NCBI GenBank assembly: GCA_900768705.1
Contig: CAAGEB010000123.1
Location: 1-7,796 of the forward strand
Reading direction: 5' to 3'
From: Oscillospiraceae bacterium
GTDB lineage: Bacteria; Bacillota; Clostridia; Oscillospirales; Ruminococcaceae
Length of the DNA stretch: 7,796 bases
Shown piece after piece: positions 1-6,490 of the stretch (position 1 is the stretch's first letter; each line of letters begins with the position of its first letter). The notes below the pieces were generated by a model. It ran no database searches, was not told the origin of the DNA, and saw only the letters and a list, made by a program, of their open reading frames with translations. The translations under genes were made by a program, and so were the position numbers.

Positions 1-561
1 GCTATGGGAGCGTTGGAGATGGGACTTTCCGAAGAAGAACTTCAGCCGCTCGTGGATATGTGGCGAAACTCCAACCCGAACATCGTGGGGTTCTGGTGGG
101 AGGTTGACCGCTGCGTAAAGCAGACTGTCAAAGAGCGGATTCCCACAGAAACACACGGTATTCGTTTCAGCTATCAGAGCGGAATGTTGTTCATCACGCT
201 CCCGAGTGGCAGACGGCTTTCTTATGTTAAACCCCGTATCGGAGAGAATAAGTTCGGTGGCGAGTCGGTCACTTACGAGGGAGTCGGCTCAACGAAGAAA
301 TGGGAGCGCATCGAAAGCTACGGTCCGAAATTCGTGGAGAATATCGTTCAGGCGATAAGCCGAGATATTCTCTGCTACGCTATGCAAACGCTACAAAAAT
401 ACCGTATCTGTGGTCACGTTCACGATGAGCTTATTATCGAATGCCCATTAGATACGAATGTATCTGAGATTTGCGAGACGATGGGCAGAACACCTCCGTT
501 CGCGAAGGGACTGCCGCTGCGGGCTGATGGCTATGAGTGTGATTTCTATAAAAAAGATTGA
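1..561 (+). CDS. Phage family A DNA polymerase, C-terminal part (5' end outside window)
   Basis: This is the last 186 codons of a DNA polymerase I-type (family A) phage replicative polymerase. The frame is open from base 1 and ends with TGA at 559-561. The clearest sign is motif C, VHDELIIE, with His-Asp-Glu encoded at 421-429; in this family the Asp and Glu of that motif belong to the metal-binding catalytic centre of the palm domain. The upstream text (MGLSEEELQPLVDMWR, then a WERIESYGPKFVENIVQAI-like stretch) matches the finger-to-palm region of Clostridia prophage polymerases. The O-helix motif and any 3'-5' exonuclease domain would lie before base 1. The ATG at base 4 is internal, not a real start. 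It heads the replication module, and the next gene follows after 80 bp. Family assignment is strong; the whole-protein architecture cannot be seen. Confidence 0.93.
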   Translation, partial: AMGALEMGLSEEELQPLVDMWRNSNPNIVGFWWEVDRCVKQTVKERIPTETHGIRFSYQSGMLFITLPSGRRLSYVKPRIGENKFGGESVTYEGVGSTKKWERIESYGPKFVENIVQAISRDILCYAMQTLQKYRICGHVHDELIIECPLDTNVSEICETMGRTPPFAKGLPLRADGYECDFYKKD

Positions 562-567
562 GTGTTG

Positions 568-620
568 GTTCGGTTTTTGCCTTTGCCTGTCCGTTAGTAG
601 GTGAGGACAAAAATCCGAAC
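568..620. repeat. Inverted repeat between polymerase and zinc-ribbon gene, followed by T6
   Basis: The left arm GTTCGGTTTTTG (568-579) and right arm CAAAAATCCGAAC (608-620) are complementary except for one extra base in the right arm. The loop is 28 nt, and a run of six T lies at 624-629 just before the ribosome binding site of the next gene. The RNA could fold into a hairpin. It may be a weak terminator or an mRNA-processing or stabilising element between the polymerase and the next gene. The long loop and A/T-rich half of the stem make efficient termination doubtful. Confidence 0.45.
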
Positions 621-641
621 TACTTTTTTAGGAGGAGAAAA

Positions 642-1088
642 ATGATTTACACAAAAAACAATGCTGGGGGCAGCTTCTGCCACAAGAAAAATCCCGTTCT
701 TGATGGAAATACCTTCTCTGTCTGCTGCAAATGCGGAAAGGAAGTCCCCGTTTCCCTGAACGAACTGTTCAAAGCTAAGAAAGACCACCCGCTTTCGGCA
801 AGGATAATGTGTCCTGAATGCACAAAGGAACGGTTCAGACAGTATCACCCCACTCTTAACGATGTCGCGGCATTGACCTTGACATTGTGCAAACTCGGTT
901 ACACACGGCAGGTTCGTTCAACTTATGACGACTATGACATAAAGGATATACAGGACCTTCATCCGGAGGCTTACGGGAATTTCGTAAGCGGACTGCTGAC
1001 AGCAGTTGCGGCGAGCAGTATCAGATATTTCACGGAAGAAATCAAGGAGGCAATATATGAGTCAGAAAGTAAAAATTGCAGTATGTAA
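642..1088 (+). CDS. Small zinc-ribbon-like phage protein of unknown function
   Basis: This encodes 148 residues. I chose the ATG at 642 because GGAGGAG (631-637) sits just upstream; a TTG start at 558 is possible but has no ribosome binding site. The visible feature is two Cys pairs, C28-x2-C31 (CKCG) and C57-x2-C60 (CPEC), spaced like a zinc ribbon, plus extra Cys at 13 and 29. The C-terminal half looks helical, with no signal peptide or membrane segment. I do not recognise a named family. Its position between the polymerase and the primase-helicase suggests a DNA-binding or replication-accessory role, but that is inference. Its last 32 bp overlap the start of the primase-helicase gene, so translation of the two is probably coupled. 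Confidence 0.8.
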   Translation: MIYTKNNAGGSFCHKKNPVLDGNTFSVCCKCGKEVPVSLNELFKAKKDHPLSARIMCPECTKERFRQYHPTLNDVAALTLTLCKLGYTRQVRSTYDDYDIKDIQDLHPEAYGNFVSGLLTAVAASSIRYFTEEIKEAIYESESKNCSM

Positions 1089-3441
1089 CCGCAGAACCGA
1101 TAAAAAGTACAAAAATCAGGAGATGGACTGGCAGTATATCGTGAACCGCAATAAGAACCCCGTGCGTACTTCCGAGACTGCCGAGGAATATCCCAAACTG
1201 CCTAAGGAACAGCGCAGCATTCTGAAAGACGTTGGAGGTCTGGTCGGTGGTTGGCTGAAGGGTGGCGTCCGTAAGAATGGTAATGTGCTGTTCCGCACGG
1301 TAGGTCTGTTGGATGCAGACCATGTACCCGCAGGGGTTGACTTTTGTGGTGCAGTGCGAGGAGTGTTCGGCGATATTACCTATTTCATATATTCCACCCA
1401 CAGCCACACACCCGATAATCCAAGATACCGTGTAGTATTCCTGCTTTCCCGCGAGGTCAGCGAAGATGAGTACCCGGCTCTTATGCGCATGGTGGCAAAG
1501 CAAATCGGCATGGATTATTTTGACGACTCCACCTATCAGGCAAACCGTATGATGTATTGGGCGTCCTGTCCCTCCAACGGCGAGTTTGTTTTCGAGGAGC
1601 AGAGCGGTCAACCCCTCGATGTTGACAAACTCCTGGGTATGTACAAGGACTGGCGCGATATCTCGCAGTGGCCTACTTCCAGCCGACAGTCCGAGGTTAT
1701 CAAAAAGGAAACCAAGACACAGAAGAACCCTTTGGAAAAAGAGGGTACGGTTGGCGTGTTCTGCCGTGCCTATCCTACTATCCACGAAGTCATCGAGGAA
1801 TTTCTCTCCGATATATATGCGCCCACGTCATCTCCCACCAGATATGACTACCTGGAAGCGGACTCTGTTGCGGGTGTTGTCATCTACGATGATATTTTCG
1901 CCTACAGCCACCATGCAACCGACCCCGCCTGCGGAAGGCTTCTTAATGGATTTGACCTCGTCCGCATTCACCGTTTCGGTGATTTGGATGAGAAAAAATC
2001 TTTCAACGCAATGTGCGAGTTTGCCCTGTCCTTAGAAAAGGTCAAGCTGCAGATTGCCACAGAGCGCCGCGAAATGGCAGAACATGAATTTGAAAGCGCG
2101 GAAAATTGGGAGTCCCTGCTCAAATATCAGCCTCGCAGTAATGTACTGGAAAACTCCGTGTGGAATGAAATGCTCATTCTGAACAACGACCCCGACTGCG
2201 CCAATTTTGCATTCAATGAGATGGCAAACCGCATTCAGGTGACAGGACCTTTGCCCTGGGACAGACCAAAGGATAACAAGTTCTGGCGTGATGCGGATAC
2301 GGCGCAGCTCAAAGCCATGATTGATGTGCGCTATGTTCCCTTTTCCAGCCGCAACCACGAGGTAAGCTTTACCAAGGTGGCAGATGATCGCCGCTTCCAT
2401 CCCGTGCGCGATTACCTCGACAGCCTGCCTGCGTGGGACGGTAAAAAGCGTATTGATTATATTCTCATCAAATATCTTTCTGCTGACAACACCGAATATG
2501 TCAGAACCGTAACACGCAAGACCTTTGTGGCTGCTGTTGCCCGTATCTACAAACCCGGCACGAAGTTCGACAGCGTGTTGGTATTGGACGGTATCCAGGG
2601 TATCGGCAAGAGTACCCTGTTCAAAGACCTTGTGGGTGATGAATATTACTCCGAAACTCTGTCCCTTACCGATATGAATGATAAGTCCGGCGCAGAAAAA
2701 CTGCAAGGCTTCTGGATCATGGAGATTGCAGAACTAGCCGGTATGAAGAAGGCTGACATTGAGAAAGTCAAAGCATTCCTGTCCACCTCCGATGACAAAT
2801 ACCGTCCCTCCTACGGCAAGACAGTGGAAAGCCATCCAAGACAGTGCATCATCATTGCCTCCGTTAACGGTGAGCGCGGTTATCTGCGTGACATCACCGG
2901 AAACCGCCGCTTTTGGGTTGTGAAGCTGAATCAGACGGAGCAAAAAAAGACCTGGCATTTTACCAAAGAAGAACGCGACCAAATCTGGGCAGAAGCAAAA
3001 CACTACTACGAAAACGGCGAAAAACTGTACCTTGAAGGTGATATGATTTCTGCCGCTGAAGAGGTGCAGCGTGAAGCAATGGAAGTAGACGAGCGTCAGG
3101 GCATGGTTGAGGAATATCTCGACACCCTGCTCCCGGATAATTGGGACAGCATGGATATCTTCGCAAGACGCAATTTCCTGTCGGAAAAGGATGCGCCCAC
3201 AAGCGTGAGAGGCACGGTGCGCCGTAAACTTGTCAGCAATGCGGAAATCTGGTGCGAATGTTTCGGCCGCAACCTTTCTGATTTAAAGCCTGCGGACTCC
3301 TATGCGATAGCTGCACTTATGACGCAAATCGACGGTTGGCAACGAACCACAAAAGTTCGCAAGCGTTCTCCATACGGCAAGCAACGGCTCTATGAAAGAG
3401 TCTGTTGCCTGACCGATGGTGACGAAAGTGTTGATAAATAA
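1057..3441 (+). CDS. VapE/D5-like phage primase-helicase
   Basis: The protein has 794 residues and starts at ATG 1057 behind AAGGAGG (1044-1050). The C-terminal half is a virulence-associated E (VapE) family ATPase: Walker A GIQGIGKST at about 512-520, Walker B-like WIMEIAEL at 553-560, and GNRRFWVV around 615-622 with Arg617/618 as candidate arginine fingers. The N-terminal third carries LLDADH (Asp86, Asp88) and STHSHTPDNPRYRVV (His115, His117), which resembles the acidic and His motifs of archaeo-eukaryotic-type primases. I therefore read it as a primase fused to a superfamily 3-like helicase, acting at the phage origin and fork in the cytoplasm. The helicase assignment is firm and the primase part is inference. 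Codon use is odd: of about 55 Arg codons I found only one CGG, at the extreme 3' end, whereas neighbours use CGG often. That suggests a separate origin. Confidence 0.92.
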   Translation: MSQKVKIAVCNRRTDKKYKNQEMDWQYIVNRNKNPVRTSETAEEYPKLPKEQRSILKDVGGLVGGWLKGGVRKNGNVLFRTVGLLDADHVPAGVDFCGAVRGVFGDITYFIYSTHSHTPDNPRYRVVFLLSREVSEDEYPALMRMVAKQIGMDYFDDSTYQANRMMYWASCPSNGEFVFEEQSGQPLDVDKLLGMYKDWRDISQWPTSSRQSEVIKKETKTQKNPLEKEGTVGVFCRAYPTIHEVIEEFLSDIYAPTSSPTRYDYLEADSVAGVVIYDDIFAYSHHATDPACGRLLNGFDLVRIHRFGDLDEKKSFNAMCEFALSLEKVKLQIATERREMAEHEFESAENWESLLKYQPRSNVLENSVWNEMLILNNDPDCANFAFNEMANRIQVTGPLPWDRPKDNKFWRDADTAQLKAMIDVRYVPFSSRNHEVSFTKVADDRRFHPVRDYLDSLPAWDGKKRIDYILIKYLSADNTEYVRTVTRKTFVAAVARIYKPGTKFDSVLVLDGIQGIGKSTLFKDLVGDEYYSETLSLTDMNDKSGAEKLQGFWIMEIAELAGMKKADIEKVKAFLSTSDDKYRPSYGKTVESHPRQCIIIASVNGERGYLRDITGNRRFWVVKLNQTEQKKTWHFTKEERDQIWAEAKHYYENGEKLYLEGDMISAAEEVQREAMEVDERQGMVEEYLDTLLPDNWDSMDIFARRNFLSEKDAPTSVRGTVRRKLVSNAEIWCECFGRNLSDLKPADSYAIAALMTQIDGWQRTTKVRKRSPYGKQRLYERVCCLTDGDESVDK

Positions 3442-3451
3442 AGGGTTTGGA

Positions 3452-3580
3452 GGGTACAAGCAACGGTGGCAACATCTATTTCCCTTATATTCAAAATGAA
3501 GAAATAAATAGTATAACAGGGGGTATAACACCCGCGTAGTAATTATAGAGAGTATTGTTTCCGGTCGTTGCTTGTTACCC
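3452..3580. repeat. Long inverted repeat around an A+T-rich gap; candidate replication origin
   Basis: This covers most of the 163-bp gap between the primase-helicase and the next gene. The left arm GGGTACAAGCAACG (3452-3465) is matched by the right arm CGTTGCTTGTTACCC (3566-3580), whose complement is GGGTAACAAGCAACG, so the arms differ by one inserted A. The 10-mer CAAGCAACGG also occurs at 3378-3387 inside the 3' end of the primase-helicase gene and again at 3457-3466, and GCAACG occurs at 3339-3344. The roughly 100 bp between the arms is mostly A/T and contains GTATAACA twice, 12 bp apart. Iteron-like copies next to a melting-prone segment beside the initiator gene fit a phage origin. A transcript hairpin is the main alternative. 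Confidence 0.5.
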
Positions 3581-3604
3581 GAAATCAGAAAGGATAGACG
3601 TTCA

Positions 3605-4132
3605 ATGTTTGAGGAACTGAATGGCGAGATAACAGAAAAATATATCCGGCGTTGTCATAAGCGCCTTCGGGAACTAAACGCACCTCTTGAAAACTGGAGA
3701 TGCGTGGAGGTTGTCGATGGTGAGACGGCGGATTTCAACTGTGAACTGTGTGACTGCCATAAGGTCAGATTTATCCATGTGATGGAGCATTCGAATTACG
3801 ATGGGCTGTTACAAGTGGGATGTATCTGCGCCGGTATCATGGAGGGCGACCTTATAGCGGCAAAAGCGCGTGATGATGAAGTCCGCAGAAAAAGTCAACG
3901 CAGGTCAAATTTCCGCAAAAAGAAATGGAATGAAATCAGCGAAAATAAATGGTCGGTCAAATACAAACAGCGTTCTGTGCTGATTGAACGGGATGCTTTC
4001 AGGGGCAGAGATTTTTATAAAATCAGCATTGACTCCGATCGGTATCAGTGGTGGAACAACCGCCGCATTGAGACATTGGAAGATGCAAAACGGTGTGTTT
4101 TTGAACTAATTGATTGGGAGGAAACGCAATGA
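3605..4132 (+). CDS. Cys-rich phage protein of unknown function
   Basis: This encodes 175 residues. ATG 3605 is preferred because AGAAAGGA (3587-3594) lies about 10 nt upstream; an in-frame TTG at 3572 lies inside the inverted repeat and is unlikely. A central Cys cluster, C46-x2-C49-x-C51 followed by VGCICAG with C73 and C75, looks like a small metal-binding site, and the intervening HVMEHSNY adds possible His ligands. After it comes a very basic stretch (about 88-111, rich in Arg and Lys), then a Trp-rich tail. Similar short proteins with a CxxC...GCICAG pattern occur in phage replication modules, but I know of no assigned activity. The basic segment fits nucleic-acid binding. Its stop overlaps the start of the nuclease gene (ATGA at 4129-4132), indicating one transcript and coupled translation. 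Confidence 0.83.
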   Translation: MFEELNGEITEKYIRRCHKRLRELNAPLENWRCVEVVDGETADFNCELCDCHKVRFIHVMEHSNYDGLLQVGCICAGIMEGDLIAAKARDDEVRRKSQRRSNFRKKKWNEISENKWSVKYKQRSVLIERDAFRGRDFYKISIDSDRYQWWNNRRIETLEDAKRCVFELIDWEETQ

Positions 4133-4410
4133 AAGAAGCAACCATAGAAAGAAAACTGGTATCCGTCGCAAAGTTGCGCGGAGGCATTTGCCCCAAGTGG
4201 GTGTCTCCCGGTTATGATGGTGTGCCTGACAGAATCGTACTTCTGCCGGGCGGCAAAATCGGCTTTGTGGAGGTCAAAGCACCCGGAGAGAAACCAAGAC
4301 CGCTTCAGTTAGCAAGGCACAAGACATTGATGAACCTCGGTTTTCGGGTGTACGTCATTGACAGCGTGGAACAGATAGGAGCGACACTTGATGATATACA
4401 ATCCTCATGA
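4129..4410 (+). CDS. VRR-NUC domain endonuclease
   Basis: The 93-residue protein is essentially a single VRR-NUC domain, a PD-(D/E)xK superfamily nuclease fold. The catalytic signature is complete: Glu7 in the first helix, GVPDRI with Asp34, FVEVKAP with Glu48 and Lys50, then Gln60 in PRPLQ. The length is normal for stand-alone phage members. Family members cut branched or structured DNA, so a role in resolving replication or recombination intermediates is likely. The start ATG 4129 has GGGAGG upstream and overlaps the previous stop; an upstream in-frame TTG at 4114 is less likely. The last 20 bp overlap the helicase gene, and this nuclease-helicase pairing is common in Clostridia and Lactobacillales prophages. 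Confidence 0.93.
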   Translation: MKEATIERKLVSVAKLRGGICPKWVSPGYDGVPDRIVLLPGGKIGFVEVKAPGEKPRPLQLARHKTLMNLGFRVYVIDSVEQIGATLDDIQSS

Positions 4411-5746
4411 TTATCAGAAATATGCCGCCGATTTCATAATCAATCACCCTATTTCCGCACTCCTATTGGATATGGGGCTTGGCAAGACAAGCATTACGTT
4501 GACGGCAATAAACGACCTGCTTTTTGACAGGTTCGAGGTGCATAAAGTCCTTGTAGTAGCGCCGCTGCGTGTGGCTCGTGACACTTGGTCGGCTGAAATC
4601 GAAAAGTGGGAGCATTTGCGGGAACTGCGTTACAGCGTTGTTGTCGGAACAGAGCAAGAGCGGTTGAAAGCTCTCCGCACTCCCGCAGATGTCTACATCA
4701 TCAACCGCGAAAACATACAGTGGCTTGTGGAGGAAAGCGGACTTCCCCTTGACTACGATATGGCTGTTATTGACGAATTATCGTCCTTCAAAAATCATCA
4801 GTCAAAGCGGTTCAAGGCATTTATGAAGGTTCGCCCGAAGCTGAAACGGATAGTCGGACTTACGGGCACTCCTGCCAGCAACGGTCTGATGGACTTGTTC
4901 GCAGAATTCAAGCTACTGGATATGGGAGAACGGCTCGGGCGGTTTATCGGGCAGTACCGAAACACCTACTTTCAGCCGGACAAGCGAAACGGCATGGTTG
5001 TATACAGCTACAAGCCGTTACCCGATGCGGAACAGCGGATATACGACAAAATCTCCGACATCACCATTTCGATGAAAGCCACAGACCACCTTACAATGCC
5101 CGAACTCGTGAGTACGGAGTACACGGTTCAGCTTTCGGAAAAGGAAAAGGAGAAATACGACCATCTGAAAAAGGAACTTGTCCTTACCACCGAAGATAAT
5201 GAAGTAACTGCGGCAAATGCCGCTTCTCTTTCAAATAAGCTGTCGCAGATGGCAAACGGAGCGGTGTATTCCGATGATGAAAGCGTAATCGAGATACACG
5301 ACCGAAAGTTGGACGCTTTGGAAGATATAATCGAGAGCATGAACGGCAGACCGCTGCTTGTGGCTTACTGGTTCAAGCACGACATGGAGCGAATCCGAAA
5401 GCGGTTTGATGTTCGTGAAATACGGTCAAGCGAGGATATCTCCGACTGGAACAGCGGAAAAATCCCTGTAGCGCTTATTCACCCCGCTTCTGCCGGACAC
5501 GGTTTGAACTTACAGAACGGCGGGGCGGCTTTGGTGTGGTTCGGGCTTACATGGAGCCTTGAACTGTATCAGCAGACGAACGCAAGGCTCTGGCGGCAAG
5601 GTCAGACTGCCGATACGGTTGTCATTCAGCACATTATCACAAAAGGCACGATTGACGAGCAGATTATGAAAGCCCTAAAAGCAAAGGACACAACGCAAGC
5701 GGCTTTGATTGCCGCTGTTAAAGCAGATTTGGAGGTACATAAATGA
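4391..5746 (+). CDS. Snf2-family DEAD/DEAH-like helicase (superfamily 2)
   Basis: This is a 451-residue ATP-dependent DNA translocase. The helicase motifs are in order: a Q-like start YQKYAADF (8-15), motif I DMGLGKT (27-33, Lys32), motif II with DELS instead of DEAH (128-131), motif III LTGTPASNG (157-165), motif V HPASAGHGLNLQNG (364-377) and motif VI QQTNARLWRQGQ (394-405, Arg399 and Arg402). LWRQGQ is characteristic of Snf2 proteins. The length is usual for compact phage forms, which lack the large chromatin-remodelling insertions. It probably works with the VRR-NUC nuclease on forks or branched DNA. The ATG at 4391 follows TAGGAG (4376-4381); a TTG immediately before it would add one residue. 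Its stop overlaps the next gene's ATG at 5743. CGG is the most frequent Arg codon, in contrast to the primase-helicase gene. Confidence 0.95.
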   Translation: MIYNPHDYQKYAADFIINHPISALLLDMGLGKTSITLTAINDLLFDRFEVHKVLVVAPLRVARDTWSAEIEKWEHLRELRYSVVVGTEQERLKALRTPADVYIINRENIQWLVEESGLPLDYDMAVIDELSSFKNHQSKRFKAFMKVRPKLKRIVGLTGTPASNGLMDLFAEFKLLDMGERLGRFIGQYRNTYFQPDKRNGMVVYSYKPLPDAEQRIYDKISDITISMKATDHLTMPELVSTEYTVQLSEKEKEKYDHLKKELVLTTEDNEVTAANAASLSNKLSQMANGAVYSDDESVIEIHDRKLDALEDIIESMNGRPLLVAYWFKHDMERIRKRFDVREIRSSEDISDWNSGKIPVALIHPASAGHGLNLQNGGAALVWFGLTWSLELYQQTNARLWRQGQTADTVVIQHIITKGTIDEQIMKALKAKDTTQAALIAAVKADLEVHK

Positions 5747-5963
5747 ACGGATATGAGGAATTGGCAAATGCTATAATTGTTCAAGCGGCAAAAGATTACA
5801 GAGAGGCTCTCCGCCTTTTGGGTATGAACCCTAACGATAAAAATCGGCACAACACGATAAACGGAGTATCGAGCGTTTCTTTCGTTCGGAATGGTTCAGT
5901 ATCCTTACAGACTTGAACGGAGAATTGCTTATGAAAAAGCTGAAAGAGGAGGTTTCGGTATGA
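5743..5963 (+). pseudogene. Small phage protein, split by a frameshift in an A5 run
   Basis: The gene starts well: GGAGGT (5731-5736), then ATG 5743 overlapping the helicase stop, then MNGYEELANAIIVQAAKDYR, a start common in prophage proteins of about 70 residues. As written, the frame ends at TGA 5914-5916 after 57 residues, and the last 24 or so residues look like nonsense. In another frame, from 5841, the text SIERFFRSEWFSILTDL runs on to TGA 5961-5963, and this is the expected C-terminal half of the same family. The switch falls at AAAAA (5839-5843); one extra A would restore a 73-residue protein ending in an ATGA overlap with the next gene. The function is unknown; members often sit just before the sigma-like late regulator. 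It may be a true mutation, a homopolymer base-calling error, or recoding. Confidence 0.8.
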
Positions 5964-6376
5964 CAGCAAAGGAATTTCTGACAAGCGCATCTGAAATGAA
6001 CCGACAGATACACTACAAGGAAATCGAACTGAAAAGCCTGCGGGATTTGGCAAGTGGTATATCCGGCTGCGGTTTCGGAGAGCGGCTTTCGGGAACAAGA
6101 AATCCTGACCCGCCTTTTGTGAGGTACACGGACAAGGCTTTAGAGCTTGAAAAAGAAATCCAGAACGATAAGTGCAAACTGTCCGAACTTAAATACTATA
6201 TCGGCAAAGCGATTGATGATTTGGAAAACACAAACGAGCGTACTGTGCTTCGGTACAAGTATCTGATGTTCCTTTCGTGGAAAGAAATCAGTACAAAAAT
6301 GGGGTATTCAAAAAGGTGGGTAATAAAACTGCACGAAAAAGCCGTAGAGAATTTTTCTGAAAATTGGACACCCTAG
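5960..6376 (+). CDS. Sigma region 4-like late transcription regulator (DUF1492/ArpU/RinA type)
   Basis: The protein has 138 residues and starts at ATG 5960 behind GAGGAGGT (5946-5953). The N-terminal half (about 10-90) is Lys/Glu-rich and probably a helical coiled region. The C-terminal part (about 93-131) reads NERTVLRYKYLMFLSWKEI followed by MGYSKRWVIKLHEKAVENF, a clear helix-turn-helix of the sigma-70 region 4 type, with Trp107 and the GYS turn in their usual places. Proteins of this group (DUF1492, ArpU, RinA) sit just before the packaging genes and activate late transcription. Here the gene ends directly at three GTTCAC repeats and a strong promoter, the expected place for its target. 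DNA recognition by this protein is inferred, not shown. Confidence 0.88.
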   Translation: MTAKEFLTSASEMNRQIHYKEIELKSLRDLASGISGCGFGERLSGTRNPDPPFVRYTDKALELEKEIQNDKCKLSELKYYIGKAIDDLENTNERTVLRYKYLMFLSWKEISTKMGYSKRWVIKLHEKAVENFSENWTP

Positions 6377-6401
6377 TTCACAGCAGTTCACCCCTGTTCA
6401 C
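6376..6401 (+). promoter_or_regulatory. Three GTTCAC direct repeats spaced 10 bp; candidate regulator binding site
   Basis: GTTCAC occurs at 6376-6381, 6386-6391 and 6396-6401, exactly one helical turn apart. The first copy starts on the last base of the regulator's stop codon. A degenerate fourth copy, GTTGAC (6403-6408), overlaps the -35 box. Three tandem copies on one face of the helix directly upstream of -35 are typical of an activator operator. The adjacent sigma region 4-like protein is the obvious candidate to bind it, which is inference. Confidence 0.75.
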
Positions 6402-6403
6402 CG

Positions 6404-6432
6404 TTGACACAGCCCACCTGTTGTGGTATGAT
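6404..6432 (+). promoter_or_regulatory. Near-consensus extended -10 promoter for the packaging operon
   Basis: The -35 box TTGACA (6404-6409) is a perfect match to the primary-sigma consensus. The spacer is 17 bp, and the -10 box TATGAT (6427-6432) matches at five of six positions. TGG at 6424-6426 adds an extended -10 element. Transcription would begin near 6439-6440, giving a leader of about 70 nt before the HNH gene. Such a strong core next to activator-like repeats leaves open whether the repeats activate or repress. Confidence 0.85.
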
Positions 6433-6450
6433 ATACTTAGAAAAATATAC

Positions 6451-6490
6451 AGAGAGCCTTGTGGGTTTTATAACTCGCAGGGCTTTTTCT
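6451..6490 (+). terminator. Hairpin plus U-tract in the leader between late promoter and HNH gene
   Basis: AGCCTTGTGGGT (6455-6466) pairs over 12 positions with ACTCGCAGGGCT (6473-6484), using three G-U pairs, around a 6-nt loop. TTTT at 6485-6488 follows, and the AGAG at 6451-6454 can pair on with it to lengthen the stem. This has the shape of an intrinsic terminator, yet it lies only about 12 nt after the predicted transcription start and before the first late gene. RNA ending here would be about 50 nt. It could be an attenuator bypassed by antitermination, a small-RNA terminator, or an mRNA-stabilising 5' hairpin. Confidence 0.75.

Noticed and set aside
558..641. TTG start for the zinc-ribbon gene overlapping the polymerase stop
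   Set aside because: It lacks a ribosome binding site, while ATG 642 has GGAGGAG at good spacing, and the extra 28 residues would run through the inverted repeat.
1042..1785. A 247-codon open frame on the minus strand under the primase-helicase gene
   Set aside because: It lies opposite a gene with clear conserved motifs, has no good ribosome binding site I can see and no recognisable domain; it is a shadow of codon bias.
2032..2706. A 224-codon minus-strand open frame
   Set aside because: It covers the antisense of the Walker A region of the primase-helicase; no independent coding signal.
5838..5844. Programmed -1 frameshift signal at T-AAA-AAT
   Set aside because: It does not fit the X-XXY-YYZ rule because the first base is T, slipping would place the P-site tRNA on TAA, and I saw no obvious downstream pseudoknot; a homopolymer indel is simpler.
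5796..6098. A 100-codon minus-strand open frame across the frameshifted gene
   Set aside because: It is antisense to two genes with recognisable protein families and has no recognisable content.
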